DNA from: JAJEEA01 sp965116765
GTDB taxonomy: Bacteria; Acidobacteriota; Vicinamibacteria; Vicinamibacterales; UBA8438
DNA length: 64,000 nt
Direction: 5' to 3'
NCBI GenBank assembly: GCA_965116765.1
Contig: OZ220718.1
Location: 868,001-932,000 of the forward strand
The notes beneath the pieces are model-generated. The model was not told the origin of the DNA. It was given only the letters and a program-made list of their open reading frames with translations, and searched no databases. A program made the position numbers and the translations under genes. Shown in pieces: positions 52,461-61,289 of the stretch; position 1 is the first letter of the stretch; each line of letters starts with the position of its first letter.

Positions 52461-53681
52461 TCAATCGGCCGCCGGCGACTGGCTGGTGTGGTCGACCAGG
52501 AGACGCATCGGAGCGTCGCTGCCGAAGAGAGACGGCACGTCGTCGGGCCCGGCGCCGGGCTCCAGGGTTGCCGTGACCTGCAGCTCGCTCCCCGCGGGCA
52601 GGTCCAGCGGCTCTTCGAGCCAGTACCGCGTCGGCCACGCCGGATCCGGCTCCCGAATCAGCAGGAGCGGCTGCCTCGAGCCGTCCGGCCGCACCCCTTC
52701 GACCTGGAGCTCACCGGCACCCACCGCGACCTCGGGCAGGAGGGCGAGCAGGGTGGTCTCGTCGTCGAACACGTGACGGAAGGTCAGCTCGCGGCCGGCC
52801 GGCTCGGTCGCGGCGACCACCGTCTGCTCGATGGCGCCGGCGCCGGCGCCGGCGAGATGCAGGCCGAGCCGCGTCCGGTCCGTGAACTCCAGTCCCTCGG
52901 TGATCCACGTCTTCTTGTAGAGGATCCTCGCCACGAGGTCGGCCCCCGCCGGCAGGGGATAGCCGATGCCGTCGAGGACCTCGATCTGCTGGCCCGGCCA
53001 CCACACCGCGACCGGCTCGGCGCTCTCGAACCCCGAGGCGAACCCCGGTCCCTCGTCCGCGGCGTCGGCGGCGCGAGCCTCGCCCCTGGTATCGACGTAC
53101 ACCGAGACGTGACGCACGACGGCCCGGCTGTCGGGCCGCACGTCGACCGCGCTGATCCACCGGTCGCCGCCCAGATCGGTGGGCAACACGAAGTACCGGA
53201 CCGTCTCGGAGACGGCGGCATCGAACACGAACGCCTCCGGCAGCGGGAGCGCGACGGAGGGCTCGCCGAGGGTCCACCCGGTGCTCGGCTCTGGCGCGGG
53301 CGGCGTCAGGTTGCGCGGCCCCTGCGGGTACCCGCCGGCCGACCACTCGAGCAGCATGTCCATCTCGTGGGCCGGCAGCACGTGGCCGTTGCTGAAGCTG
53401 CCGAAGCCGTCCTCCGCCTTCCAGGGCGGCATGCGGAGGCCGAGGATCTCCTCGCGGATCGACTGGGTCCACGGATACGCCTCGCGGTAGGTCAGCAGCG
53501 ACATCGGACCGATGCCGCCCTCGACGTGGCAGCTCCCGCACTGGCGCTCGAAGATGGGGAAGACGTGCTCGTTGTAGGTGAAGCGGGACGCGATCGGGGT
53601 ATGCCCCCGCGTCACGCTGCCGAGCAGCACCACGACCCCGACGGCCGCCAGAACGAGGGCCCCGGACACATGACGTCGCAT
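52461..53681 (-). CDS. secreted c-type heme protein (cytochrome/monooxygenase-like)
   Basis: 406 residues with an N-terminal signal/anchor (GALVLAAVGVVVLLGS). FERQCGSCHVEGGIGPMSLL has the CxxCH heme motif; the downstream DMLLEWSAGGYPQGP and ILGLRMPPWKA are typical of a heme domain common in Acidobacteria and Planctomycetes. The C-terminal part is a beta-rich domain (VRHVSVYVDTRGE) recalling copper type II monooxygenases, with no certain ligand set. GGAGG lies before two candidate starts (ATG 53681, GTG 53684). Downstream of the DUF3347 gene by about 106 bp. Confidence 0.78.
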   Translation of the reverse strand: MRRHVSGALVLAAVGVVVLLGSVTRGHTPIASRFTYNEHVFPIFERQCGSCHVEGGIGPMSLLTYREAYPWTQSIREEILGLRMPPWKAEDGFGSFSNGHVLPAHEMDMLLEWSAGGYPQGPRNLTPPAPEPSTGWTLGEPSVALPLPEAFVFDAAVSETVRYFVLPTDLGGDRWISAVDVRPDSRAVVRHVSVYVDTRGEARAADAADEGPGFASGFESAEPVAVWWPGQQIEVLDGIGYPLPAGADLVARILYKKTWITEGLEFTDRTRLGLHLAGAGAGAIEQTVVAATEPAGRELTFRHVFDDETTLLALLPEVAVGAGELQVEGVRPDGSRQPLLLIREPDPAWPTRYWLEEPLDLPAGSELQVTATLEPGAGPDDVPSLFGSDAPMRLLVDHTSQSPAAD

Positions 53682-53787
53682 CACTTCATCCTCCCGACTT
53701 CCGGCCTTCCAGACAAGACGCGAAGCCTCACCGTGCAACGACGCCGCGCGGGCATGACACGGCGCGGAGCGACCACGGCCGCCGGCT

Positions 53788-55017
53788 TCACCGGATGTCG
53801 TAGACCCCGTTGATCTCGCCGACCGCTCCGCCGAATATCGCGTATGCGCTGTCGACGTTGTTCTTGTTGCCGAGATCGCCGTACCAGTCGAGCAGGTAGG
53901 CCGAGCGCACCAGGTGCCGGACCGCGATGCGTACCTGGTTGCCGCTCGCCGGCGGCAGGTCGGTCGCCGCCCGCTGCAGGGCGAGGGCCAGCTCCTTGGC
54001 CTGGAGGGCGGGGATGAAGATCTCCGTGAACGCCCCACGCGCGATCAGGTCCTGAATCTGCTGGTCGCGCAACGCGATCTCGGCCGCGATCCCGAACGCG
54101 CTGTCGGGGATGTCCGGCAGGATGCGCTGGGCCAGGGGCACCGCCTCGGGCGCGCCCCCGCCGAAGACGGCCGGCGGCAGGGCGTCGGCGACCGCCTCCT
54201 CGGTGGTGAGCGAGGCGAAGATGAAGTCGAAGCGCTCGGCCGGGAAGTCCTCCTGGAAGATGACCTTCGCGGCGAACTCGGCCGGGGCGGCGTAGTTGGG
54301 GTCCGAGGTCGGGATGAGGGCCTCGAGGAACGCGCCGTCCGGGCTCGGGAAGAGGTCGAAGGCCCGGACCTCGACGAACTCGTCGGTGGCCTCGTCGTAC
54401 TCCTCGAGGGTGACGGCGCGGCCGGTCCACGTGCTGACGTCCACCGGCTCCCGGTAGTTGTCGGTCGCGTAGATCCGGAACAGGCCCGGCTCGGGGAACG
54501 TGCCCTCGATGTGGTGGAAGCTGTCGGGCGCCATGAACACGGTGCCGCCGTGCCGGGGGCTGTGGTCCATGTGGGCCCCCGCCGCCGCGTCGACGACGCC
54601 GCAGGTGAGCATGAACGCGCCGTAGTAGGGATTGCGGACCGGGCCGTCGCGCTGCACCCAGGCCGAACCGTTGTCGTACATCGGGCAGTAGGCCCGCGCG
54701 AACCCCTGGGGCAGGGCCTGCTCGGTCAGCGACTCGGAGAGCGGCTTGAAGCGGGCGCGCATCTCCTCGATGTCGCCCGCCTCGAGCGCATGCTCCGCGA
54801 GGGCGCGGGTCGTCTCGTCGGTGATGCGGGCAAACTCCTCGAGCTCGGCCATCGCGGTCTCGAAGTCGTCGGCCGCCAGCGCCTCCTGGACCTGCACGTA
54901 CTCGTTGAGCTGGACGACGAAGTCGGCCGGCTCGGGCTGCGTCGAGCCCGTGGCGACGGGCGCCGCCGCGACGAGAACCGCAAGAAACCCGGAGAGAAGA
55001 AGGAAGCGTCTCTGCAT
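53788..55017 (-). CDS. secreted DUF3347-type protein with His/Met-rich motif
   Basis: 409 residues with a signal peptide (FLLLSGFLAVLVAAAPVA). An N-terminal helical part (EYVQVQEALAADDFETAMAE) followed by AYCPMYDNGSAWVQRDGPVR and NPYYGAFMLTCGVV matches DUF3347, found near copper/metal efflux periplasmic proteins. Then AHMDHSPRHGGTVFM could bind metal, and a beta-rich region follows. A promoter is visible upstream on this strand. Metal handling is suggested by the domain, not shown. Confidence 0.72.
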   Translation of the reverse strand: MQRRFLLLSGFLAVLVAAAPVATGSTQPEPADFVVQLNEYVQVQEALAADDFETAMAELEEFARITDETTRALAEHALEAGDIEEMRARFKPLSESLTEQALPQGFARAYCPMYDNGSAWVQRDGPVRNPYYGAFMLTCGVVDAAAGAHMDHSPRHGGTVFMAPDSFHHIEGTFPEPGLFRIYATDNYREPVDVSTWTGRAVTLEEYDEATDEFVEVRAFDLFPSPDGAFLEALIPTSDPNYAAPAEFAAKVIFQEDFPAERFDFIFASLTTEEAVADALPPAVFGGGAPEAVPLAQRILPDIPDSAFGIAAEIALRDQQIQDLIARGAFTEIFIPALQAKELALALQRAATDLPPASGNQVRIAVRHLVRSAYLLDWYGDLGNKNNVDSAYAIFGGAVGEINGVYDIR

Positions 55018-55110
55018 TGCTCGCACCCTGGCCTGGATGTCGGTGGTGGGGGCCGCAGGGGCCGCGTCTCGACCCGTCGACCCTTCCTGCCGATAGAATC
55101 TGAGGTGAAA

Positions 55111-55140
55111 AGTATACAACGCGCAAAACCGCCCGGACAA
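55111..55140 (-). promoter_or_regulatory. candidate promoter of DUF3347 gene
   Basis: Minus strand TTGTCC (55135-55140), 18-bp spacer, TATACT (55111-55116); start near 55104, leader about 87 nt. It lies just upstream of the divergent xerD gene. Confidence 0.5.
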
Positions 55141-55143
55141 TCG

Positions 55144-56049
55144 ATGCCCGACCTCGGGGACGCCCCGCCGGAGGTGATCGGCTTTCTCGACGAGATGCGC
55201 GTGTCGCGCCGCCTCGCCGCCAACACCGTGCTCGCCTACCGGCGTGACCTCGCGCGACTGTGTGCCTTCGCCACCCGGCTGGACCTGGCCCCCGCGGCGC
55301 TCGACCGGGGCCAGCTCGAGGCCTTCGTCCGGGAGCTCATGGTGTCGGGGCTGTCGCCGCGATCGGTGGCGCGCCACGTCGCGAGCGTGCGGGGGTTCTA
55401 CCGGTTCCTCGTCCTCGAGGGCCGTCTCGTGGCGAGCCCCGCCGACGACGTCCACGCGCCCCGGGCGTGGCCGGCCCTGCCCCGGTTCCTCTCCCTCGAC
55501 GAGGTCGACCGCCTCCTCGATCAGCCCGACGCCGGCCGCCCGGCCGGCCTGCGCGACCGCGCGCTCCTGGAGCTGCTCTACGCGACGGGCATGCGGGTCA
55601 GCGAGCTGGTGGGCCTGCGGGTCGGCGACGTCGACCTCGACCGGGGCCTGCTCACGTGCCTGGGGAAGGGCGCCAGGGAGCGGATGGTGCCGGTCGGCGA
55701 GGCGGCCGCCGCGTGGACCCGCCGCTATCTCGCCTCGGGGCGGCCGGTCCTGCTCAGGCGCCGGGAATCGGCCTGCCTCTTCCTGAACGCGCGGGACGGG
55801 GGAGTCCTGACCCGGGTCGGGTTCTGGCAGATCATCAAGAAGTACGGCCGGCAGGCGGGGCTCCCGCGGGAGCTCAGCCCCCACACGCTGCGGCATTCCT
55901 TCGCCACCCACCTCCTGGAGCGGGGAGCGGACCTGCGCGTCATCCAGACCCTGCTGGGCCATGCCGACCTGTCGACGACGCAGATCTACACCCACATTCT
56001 CGATGCGCGGCTCCGGGCGATACACGACGAGTTCCACCCGCGGGCATGA
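55144..56049 (+). CDS. xerD: tyrosine recombinase XerC/XerD
   Basis: 301 residues. N-terminal SAM-like core-binding domain (about 10-95) and C-terminal catalytic domain with the Arg in ATGMRVSELVGLRVGDVDL, HTLRHSFATHLLERGADL, LGHADLSTTQIYTH with the nucleophile Tyr near residue 280. This is the chromosomal dimer-resolution type, not a phage integrase: no att or phage genes adjoin. XerC and XerD cannot be told apart with confidence here. Confidence 0.9.
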   Translation: MPDLGDAPPEVIGFLDEMRVSRRLAANTVLAYRRDLARLCAFATRLDLAPAALDRGQLEAFVRELMVSGLSPRSVARHVASVRGFYRFLVLEGRLVASPADDVHAPRAWPALPRFLSLDEVDRLLDQPDAGRPAGLRDRALLELLYATGMRVSELVGLRVGDVDLDRGLLTCLGKGARERMVPVGEAAAAWTRRYLASGRPVLLRRRESACLFLNARDGGVLTRVGFWQIIKKYGRQAGLPRELSPHTLRHSFATHLLERGADLRVIQTLLGHADLSTTQIYTHILDARLRAIHDEFHPRA

Positions 56050-56160
56050 GGCCATTCCGACGCGGGACGACGGATCAGAGTCGAGCGTAGCGCGCCCGCG
56101 GCAGCCGCTCACTTTCTCGCTCGTCGTGCCCCCGCAACCGGTTCAGCGCCGCCGGCCGCG

Positions 56161-56348
56161 TTGATTCGCGCCGCGCGTCGATGGTATCGTTAGCGGTTCC
56201 CGATGCGGGCGACGGGCCGGCTGTACGCGTCGGCCGCCCGTAGTCGCCTCGCAGCAAGCACTTCCGCGGACCACGGCGAGCCGCGTCGCCCGGCCGGTGC
56301 CGCCGGCGCCGGTCGCCCGCAGTCATCACGCAGCAAGGAGCACGCCAC
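56161..56348 (+). promoter_or_regulatory. metK promoter and structured leader
   Basis: TTGATT (56161-56166), 18-bp spacer, TATCGT (56185-56190). The leader of about 150 nt can form a long hairpin, GGCGAC-GGG-CGGC with GCCG-CCC-GTCGCC (about 56206-56251). The motif CCCG(T/C)AGTC...CGCAGCAAG occurs twice (about 56237 and 56318). No known SAM riboswitch core was recognised. 56050-56160 holds no gene. Confidence 0.4.
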
Positions 56349-57500
56349 ATGCGCCGGACCGGGCACTATCTCTTCACGTCGGAATCGGTCACCGAGGGGC
56401 ATCCCGACAAGATGGCCGACCGGGTCTCGGACGGCATCGTGGACGCGGTCCTCGCCCAGGACCCGACCGGCCGAGTCGCCTGCGAGACGCTGCTGACGAC
56501 GGGGCTGGTGATGATCGCCGGGGAGATCACCTGCAGCGGATCGACCGACTTCACCGACGTGGTGCGCGCCGCGATCCGCGACGTGGGGTACACGCGGGCA
56601 AAGTTCGGGTTCGACGCCGACACCTGCGCGGTGCTGTCGTCGATCCACCCGCAATCGCCGGACATCGCGATGGGGGTCGACCCCGGCGGCGCCGGCGACC
56701 AGGGCCTGATGTTCGGCTACGCGTGCCGCGAGACCGACTCGCTGATGCCCCTGCCGATATCACTGGCCCACGACCTGTGCCGCGGCCTGTCGCGCGCCAG
56801 GCGCGAAGGGACGATCGACTACCTGCGGCCCGACGGCAAGTCGCAGGTGACCGTGGAGTACGACGGCGACGCGCCGGTGCGGGTCGACACGGTCGTGGTG
56901 TCGAGCCAGCACGGCGACCACGTCGGCAACGACCGCATCCGCGAAGACGTGCTCGCCCATGTCGTCAAGCCCATCGTCCCCGCCTCGCTCCTCGACGAGA
57001 AGACCTGCATCCACGTCAATCCCACCGGCCGGTTCGTGAGGGGCGGACCGCACGGCGACGCCGGGGTAACGGGCCGCAAGATCATCGTCGACACCTACGG
57101 CGGGGCCGCGCCCCACGGCGGCGGCGCCTTCTCGGGCAAGGACCCCACCAAGGTCGACCGCTCCGCGAGCTACATGGCCCGCTACGTGGCGAAGAATTGC
57201 GTCGCCGCCGGCCTCGCCGACCGGGTCCAGGTGCAGTTGGCTTATGCCATCGGCGTCGCCGACCCCGTCTCGGTGCTCGTCGATACGTTCGGCACCGCCA
57301 GGATCGACGAGCAGCGCATCCGAGAGATGGTGCGGGAGCACTTCTCGCTGACGCCTCAGGGCATCATCGAGACCCTCGATCTCCGCCGGCCCATCTACCG
57401 GCAGACGGCCGCCTTCGGGCACTTCGGCCGGTCGGAGCCCGACTTCACCTGGGAGCGGACCGACAAGGCCGACGCCCTTCGCAGCGCGGCCGGGCTGTAA
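56349..57500 (+). CDS. metK: S-adenosylmethionine synthetase
   Basis: 383 residues. FTSESVTEGHPDKMADRVSD at the N-terminus, DPGGAGDQGLMFGYACRE and the glycine-rich loop GGGAFSGKDPTKVDRSASY are all intact. Makes SAM from ATP and methionine. GGAG site 6-10 bp before the ATG. Followed by repeat copies and convergent lptG. Confidence 0.97.
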   Translation: MRRTGHYLFTSESVTEGHPDKMADRVSDGIVDAVLAQDPTGRVACETLLTTGLVMIAGEITCSGSTDFTDVVRAAIRDVGYTRAKFGFDADTCAVLSSIHPQSPDIAMGVDPGGAGDQGLMFGYACRETDSLMPLPISLAHDLCRGLSRARREGTIDYLRPDGKSQVTVEYDGDAPVRVDTVVVSSQHGDHVGNDRIREDVLAHVVKPIVPASLLDEKTCIHVNPTGRFVRGGPHGDAGVTGRKIIVDTYGGAAPHGGGAFSGKDPTKVDRSASYMARYVAKNCVAAGLADRVQVQLAYAIGVADPVSVLVDTFGTARIDEQRIREMVREHFSLTPQGIIETLDLRRPIYRQTAAFGHFGRSEPDFTWERTDKADALRSAAGL

Positions 57501-57542
57501 CCACGGTGGACTGCCTGCCGACCGCCGGCCGTAACCTCGCGG

Positions 57543-57703
57543 GTCGGCCGCGCCACCCCGCAGCCTGGGTTGGCGCCTGCCCAACCACAACGGGTGTCCG
57601 GTCCGTTCCACAGCACGCAGGCTCCGGTCCGCCCATCCGTCGCGCGCGGCTCAGCCGGCGCCCCCCCCGGAGGGGCCGCGCCGTTCCACGGCGCCGACTC
57701 CTC
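57543..57703 (+). repeat. dispersed hairpin repeat, one degenerate and one full copy
   Basis: Full copy at about 57628-57703: CGCCCATCCGTCGC..., GGCTCAGCCGGCGCCC, and hairpin GGGGCCGCGCCGTTCCACGG pairing with GCGCC. A degraded copy precedes it (57543-57625, with GTCCGGTCCGTTCCACAGCA). They lie between convergent metK and lptG. Confidence 0.65.
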
Positions 57704-58780
57704 AGGTCCGCGCCGCGAGCAGCAGGTAGACGGCCGAGCCGCCGAAGAGGACGTTGGGGGCCCACGCCGCGAGCAGGGGAGTCACGATCCCGGCGCTTCC
57801 GATCGCCGCGAAGACGCTGATGACCACCCAGTAGGTGAGCGCGAGCACGATGCCGATCCCGACGCCGGACAGCGCGCCGTGCCGGCCCATCGTGACCGCG
57901 AACGGCACCGCGATCAGGGTCAGGATGAGGGTGACGAAGGGGAAGGAGAGCTTGCGTTGCAGCTCGACCCGGAGAGGGATCACGTCGAACCCGCTCGCGG
58001 ACAGCTCGGCGATATAGCGATCCAGCTCCCGGTAGTTCATCCGCTCGGCGTCCGGCCGTTCCGTCGCGAAGGACTCCGGCGAGGCGAGCGGCAACTGAAG
58101 CTCCGCGCTCGTCTCCAACGGACCCGGACTCCTGTCGTCGCCGAACTTGCGCGGGCCCAGACGTCCCGACCCAGCCACTCCTCCTGGTGAACGGCCCCGC
58201 CGGCGAACAGCCGCTCGGCGAGCCGCCACTCGCCCTCCGTGAACCGGTAGGCGGTGACCCTGTCCAGCGTGACCGCGTTGGGATCGAAGTGGCCGTAGTT
58301 GTAGATCGTGCCGTCCTCGCCCATCAGCCAACGCCGCTGCAGGATGTCGACGTACTCCGGGGAGCCCCCGCGAATGACCCGGTTCAGCTCGTTGGCCCGG
58401 CGGTTGGCGTCGGCGAGGAAGCTCTCGCTCATGCCGAAGAGCGTGCCGCCCCACAGCATGGCGAACAGGAAGAGGGGCAGGGACACCCGGTAGAGGCTGA
58501 TGCCGCACGCCTTCATGACCGTGAGCTCGCTCGTCTTCGTGAACAGGCCCACGGTGATGAGCGTGGCCACGAGGGCCGAGATGGGGAGGACGTAGTAGAC
58601 CCATTGCGGCGTGGCGTACCAGAAGTACTCGAGAACCATGCCCAGCGTCGCGTCGCCCCTGAGCAGGCGGTCGTAGATCTCCAGGAACGTCACGATGTAG
58701 AAGATGCCGAGCAACCCGACGAACGACAGCACGACCAGCTTGAGGTACTGCTTGGCCACGTAGCGATCGAGCAGGCTCAC
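57702..58780 (-). CDS. lptG: LPS export permease LptG (with one-base frameshift)
   Basis: LptF/LptG-type permease of the LptBFG transporter. GTG start 58780 gives VSLLDRYVAKQYLKLVVLSF, ELTVMKACGISLYRV and a periplasmic beta domain, up to EWLGRDVW. Family sequence then continues in another frame as KFGDDRSPGPLETSAEL and MNYRELDRYIAELSASGFDV to the final helices. One added base in the run at 58151-58160 would give 359 residues, normal for LptG. The reading frame upstream is continuous with lptF (no stop between). Confidence 0.85.
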
Positions 58781-60022
58781 GCCCCAGCCGATCCCGCCTC
58801 CCAGGCTCACCCCGCGCCCCGGCCCCGCGTCGCCGGATACGGCCGCGGCGTCGTTGGGTCCGGATGGCGGCGGCGGTCGGCGCCGCCAGTGGGGCAGGGC
58901 CGGCAGGAACCGGTGCTCCCCGAAACGGGCGCGCCACGCCAGCAGCGCCACGCCGAACGCACCCAGCACGATGTTGCAGATCCACACCGCCCAGTGCGGC
59001 GAGACCAAGGCGCTCCTGGCGAGCCCCTGTCCGCCGAACCACAGGATGTAGTAGGCGAAGATGACGCCGATGCCCAGCGCGAAGCTGGCCAGCTTGCCGT
59101 CCCTGCGGGTCGTCACCCCGAGAGCGAGGCCGATGAACGCGAAGACCAGGCAGGCCACCGGAAACGAGAACTTCTGGTGCAGCGCCATGATCGGGTTGTG
59201 GGCCGACAGCCCGAGGGCCTCGAGCTCCCCCGCGCGCTCCCTGAGCTGGGCGATGGTCATTTCGGGCAGCCCGCGCGCCAGCCCGCCGTCCGGGAAGACC
59301 TCGTCGAAGTCGAGCCCCAGCACGACCTCCTCGAAGTGGTTGACGTTGTAGGTGGAGGGATCAGCCGGATCGACGTCGTGCGCGACCCCTGACGTCAGCA
59401 CGATGTCGACCTGCCGGTTCGCCAGGTCGAGCACGATGCGGCCCTCGTCCGCCACGTAGATCCGCGGCGCGTCGTCACCCCGGGTGTCGGCCAGGAAGAC
59501 GCCGGACCAGCTCGTGCCCTGGAGGTCCACCGCGTCGACGTAGAGGACCATGCCGGGCAGGCCCTGGTAGAAGACGCGCGCCTTGACGTCGTTCTCGGTC
59601 GCCGCCGCCACGTTGCGGTCGGCGATTTCCCGGAACGCCTGATTGGCGTCAGGCATCAGCACGACGAGGGTGTAGCAGGTGGCCGAGGCGGCCACCAACG
59701 CCAGCGCGAGAACCGGGCGCAGCAGGCGGTAGATGCTCACGCCGCAGGCCTGCATCACCACGATCTCGCGGTCTCCCGACAACCGGCCCAGGCCCATCAA
59801 CAGCCCGACGAGCACCGCCACCGGAATGGTGATGCCGAGCCCCTGCGGAATGAGCCACAGCATGAGCTCCATGATCGTCCAGCCGTCCACGCCCTTCTCG
59901 ATCAGCTCCCGGGCATAGCGCATGATCGGGTCGATCATCAAGAGGAAGGTGAAGACCAGGAGACTCAGGACGATCGGCGACAGCGTCTCCCGCAGGACGT
60001 AACGGTCGATGATGCGGAACAT
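58781..60022 (-). CDS. lptF: LPS export permease LptF, in frame with LptG
   Basis: MFRIIDRYVLRETLSPIVLS at the N-terminus, DREIVVMQACGVSIYRLLRP after the first helices, periplasmic jelly-roll, then helices such as KFSFPVACLVFAFIGLALGV. After about residue 385 a Pro/Gly-rich linker (PNDAAAVSGDAGPGRGVSLG) runs without stop into LptG, giving an apparent LptF-LptG fusion. GTG codons overlapping TGA in the next frame at the linker end suggest the ancestral genes were separate. ATG 60022 or GTG 60025; a TACAAT at 60030-60035 sits so close that the message could be leaderless. Confidence 0.85.
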
Positions 60023-60025
60023 CAC

Positions 60026-60446
60026 GTCGATTGTACCAAGTCGTCCGCCCGCCGGGACCCTGTCGGCCGGCCGACCTGGCGGTCCGGCGGACCTGGCAGC
60101 TCGTGGCTCCGGAACCGCGACACGCCGAGCCGCGAGAACGGCGACACGCCGAGCCGCCGCGCACCCCGGAGCACCATCGCCGAGCCCAGCAGCACGGGTG
60201 AGCCGAGCAACGCCGCAGACCCCTTGATCGGACCCACTTCGTGGGTCCGATAAGGGATGTTATGTTAAGTTTGGAGTCTCAAACGCCCCCCGGGCGGCGC
60301 AAGACCGCCTGCGAGGCGGCCGCCGACGCTCCTCGAACGGAACGCCGCGCCCGCGAGCCGTCGTGCTGGAACCTGTGGTCGAAAGCGGAAGCTCCGGTGG
60401 GGACTCGCCTCGCCGCTCCGGACGGTTCAGCGCGCCCGCGGTTCGG
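60026..60446. other. intergenic stretch between lptF and parB
   Basis: No gene supported. Holds a GTCGGCCGGCCGAC palindrome (60062-60075), a short direct repeat GCGACACGCCGAGCCGC (twice, about 60116-60157), and the long hairpin at 60221-60256 followed by unusually AT-rich TATGTTAAGTTTGG. Confidence 0.6.
60221..60256. repeat. long near-perfect hairpin
   Basis: CCCTT-G-ATCGGACCCAC (60221-60237), loop TTC, GTGGGTCCGAT-AAGGG (60241-60256): 16 base pairs with one bulged G. No T run follows on either strand, so it is not a classical terminator. Confidence 0.8.
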
Positions 60447-61289
60447 TCACTCGGCCCGCTTCAGCTCTTCGATGATCTCGGTGAGGGCCGAGATGATCTC
60501 GTCACGCTCGACCTCGGACTTCCGGAACCTGAGGTTCAGGTTGAAGCTCTTGGCGGGCGGGACGTACTTGAACACGAAGGCCTTGGGGCGCCCCGGCTTC
60601 TGCTTGTCGCTCTGCCTGGCCGCCACCGCTCGCGCCTGCTCGCGCGTCGCCTGGCCGCCCCCTCGCGTGAGCTGCTCGAGGAAGGCCACCATCTTCTGGG
60701 CGTCGCCCTGCCTGACTACCTGCAACAGCAGCGACTTGGAGGTGATGTCGGCCAGCCGACACAGCTCCCGGACCTCGTCCGGCATGGCCTGGAGGGCGAG
60801 AGACTCGGTGACCGAGGTGCGCGACTTCCCGATCTTCCTGGCGATCTCCTCGTGCTTGTAGCCGTGCCCGAGGACGAGCGACTGCAGCGCTTCCGCCTCT
60901 TCGAACGGGCTGATGTCCTTGCGCTGGAGGTTCTCGATGAGGGCAATCTCGATCATCTCGTCGTCGGCGACGTCGCGGATGACGACCGGCACCTCCGCGA
61001 GCTGCAGCCGCACCGCGGCCTGGTAGCGCCGCTCGCCGGCCACGATCTGGAACCGGCCCCGCCGCTGCCGGACGATCAGGGGCTCGAGGATGCCCTTCTC
61101 CGAGATGGACGCCATGAGCTCGGACAGGTCGCCCATGACCTGCCGAGGCTGGTCGGGATTGGGGTCGACCTGGTCGATCGGGACCATGCGGCCGAGGGGA
61201 GCGCCGGCGGAAGCGGCCAGGGCCTCCACGTAGTGCTGATCGTGGCGCATCTTGACCGCGCTCGGGAGTCCTCTTCTAGGCACGATCAA
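60447..61289 (-). CDS. parB: chromosome partitioning protein ParB
   Basis: 280 residues. CTP-binding ParB/Srx domain with LIVRQRRGRFQIVAGERRYQ and IALIENLQRKDISPFEEAEA, then a helix-turn-helix (HEEIARKIGKSRTSVTESLA). It binds parS sites and slides on DNA as a CTP clamp. Start at 61289 overlaps the end of parA by 14 bp; a later Met (residue 14) is possible. No full parS (TGTTTCACGTGAAACA) was found in the window. Confidence 0.93.
   Translation of the reverse strand: MIVPRRGLPSAVKMRHDQHYVEALAASAGAPLGRMVPIDQVDPNPDQPRQVMGDLSELMASISEKGILEPLIVRQRRGRFQIVAGERRYQAAVRLQLAEVPVVIRDVADDEMIEIALIENLQRKDISPFEEAEALQSLVLGHGYKHEEIARKIGKSRTSVTESLALQAMPDEVRELCRLADITSKSLLLQVVRQGDAQKMVAFLEQLTRGGGQATREQARAVAARQSDKQKPGRPKAFVFKYVPPAKSFNLNLRFRKSEVERDEIISALTEIIEELKRAE

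Noticed and set aside
55144..56049. Tyrosine recombinase as sign of a prophage or integrative element
   Set aside because: Sequence is XerC/D-type, flanked by housekeeping genes, with no att repeats or phage genes.
60022..60237. 71-residue minus-strand frame with RLGVS repeats upstream of lptF
   Set aside because: Encodes only a translated direct repeat, with no start signal, and overlaps the hairpin and lptF start.
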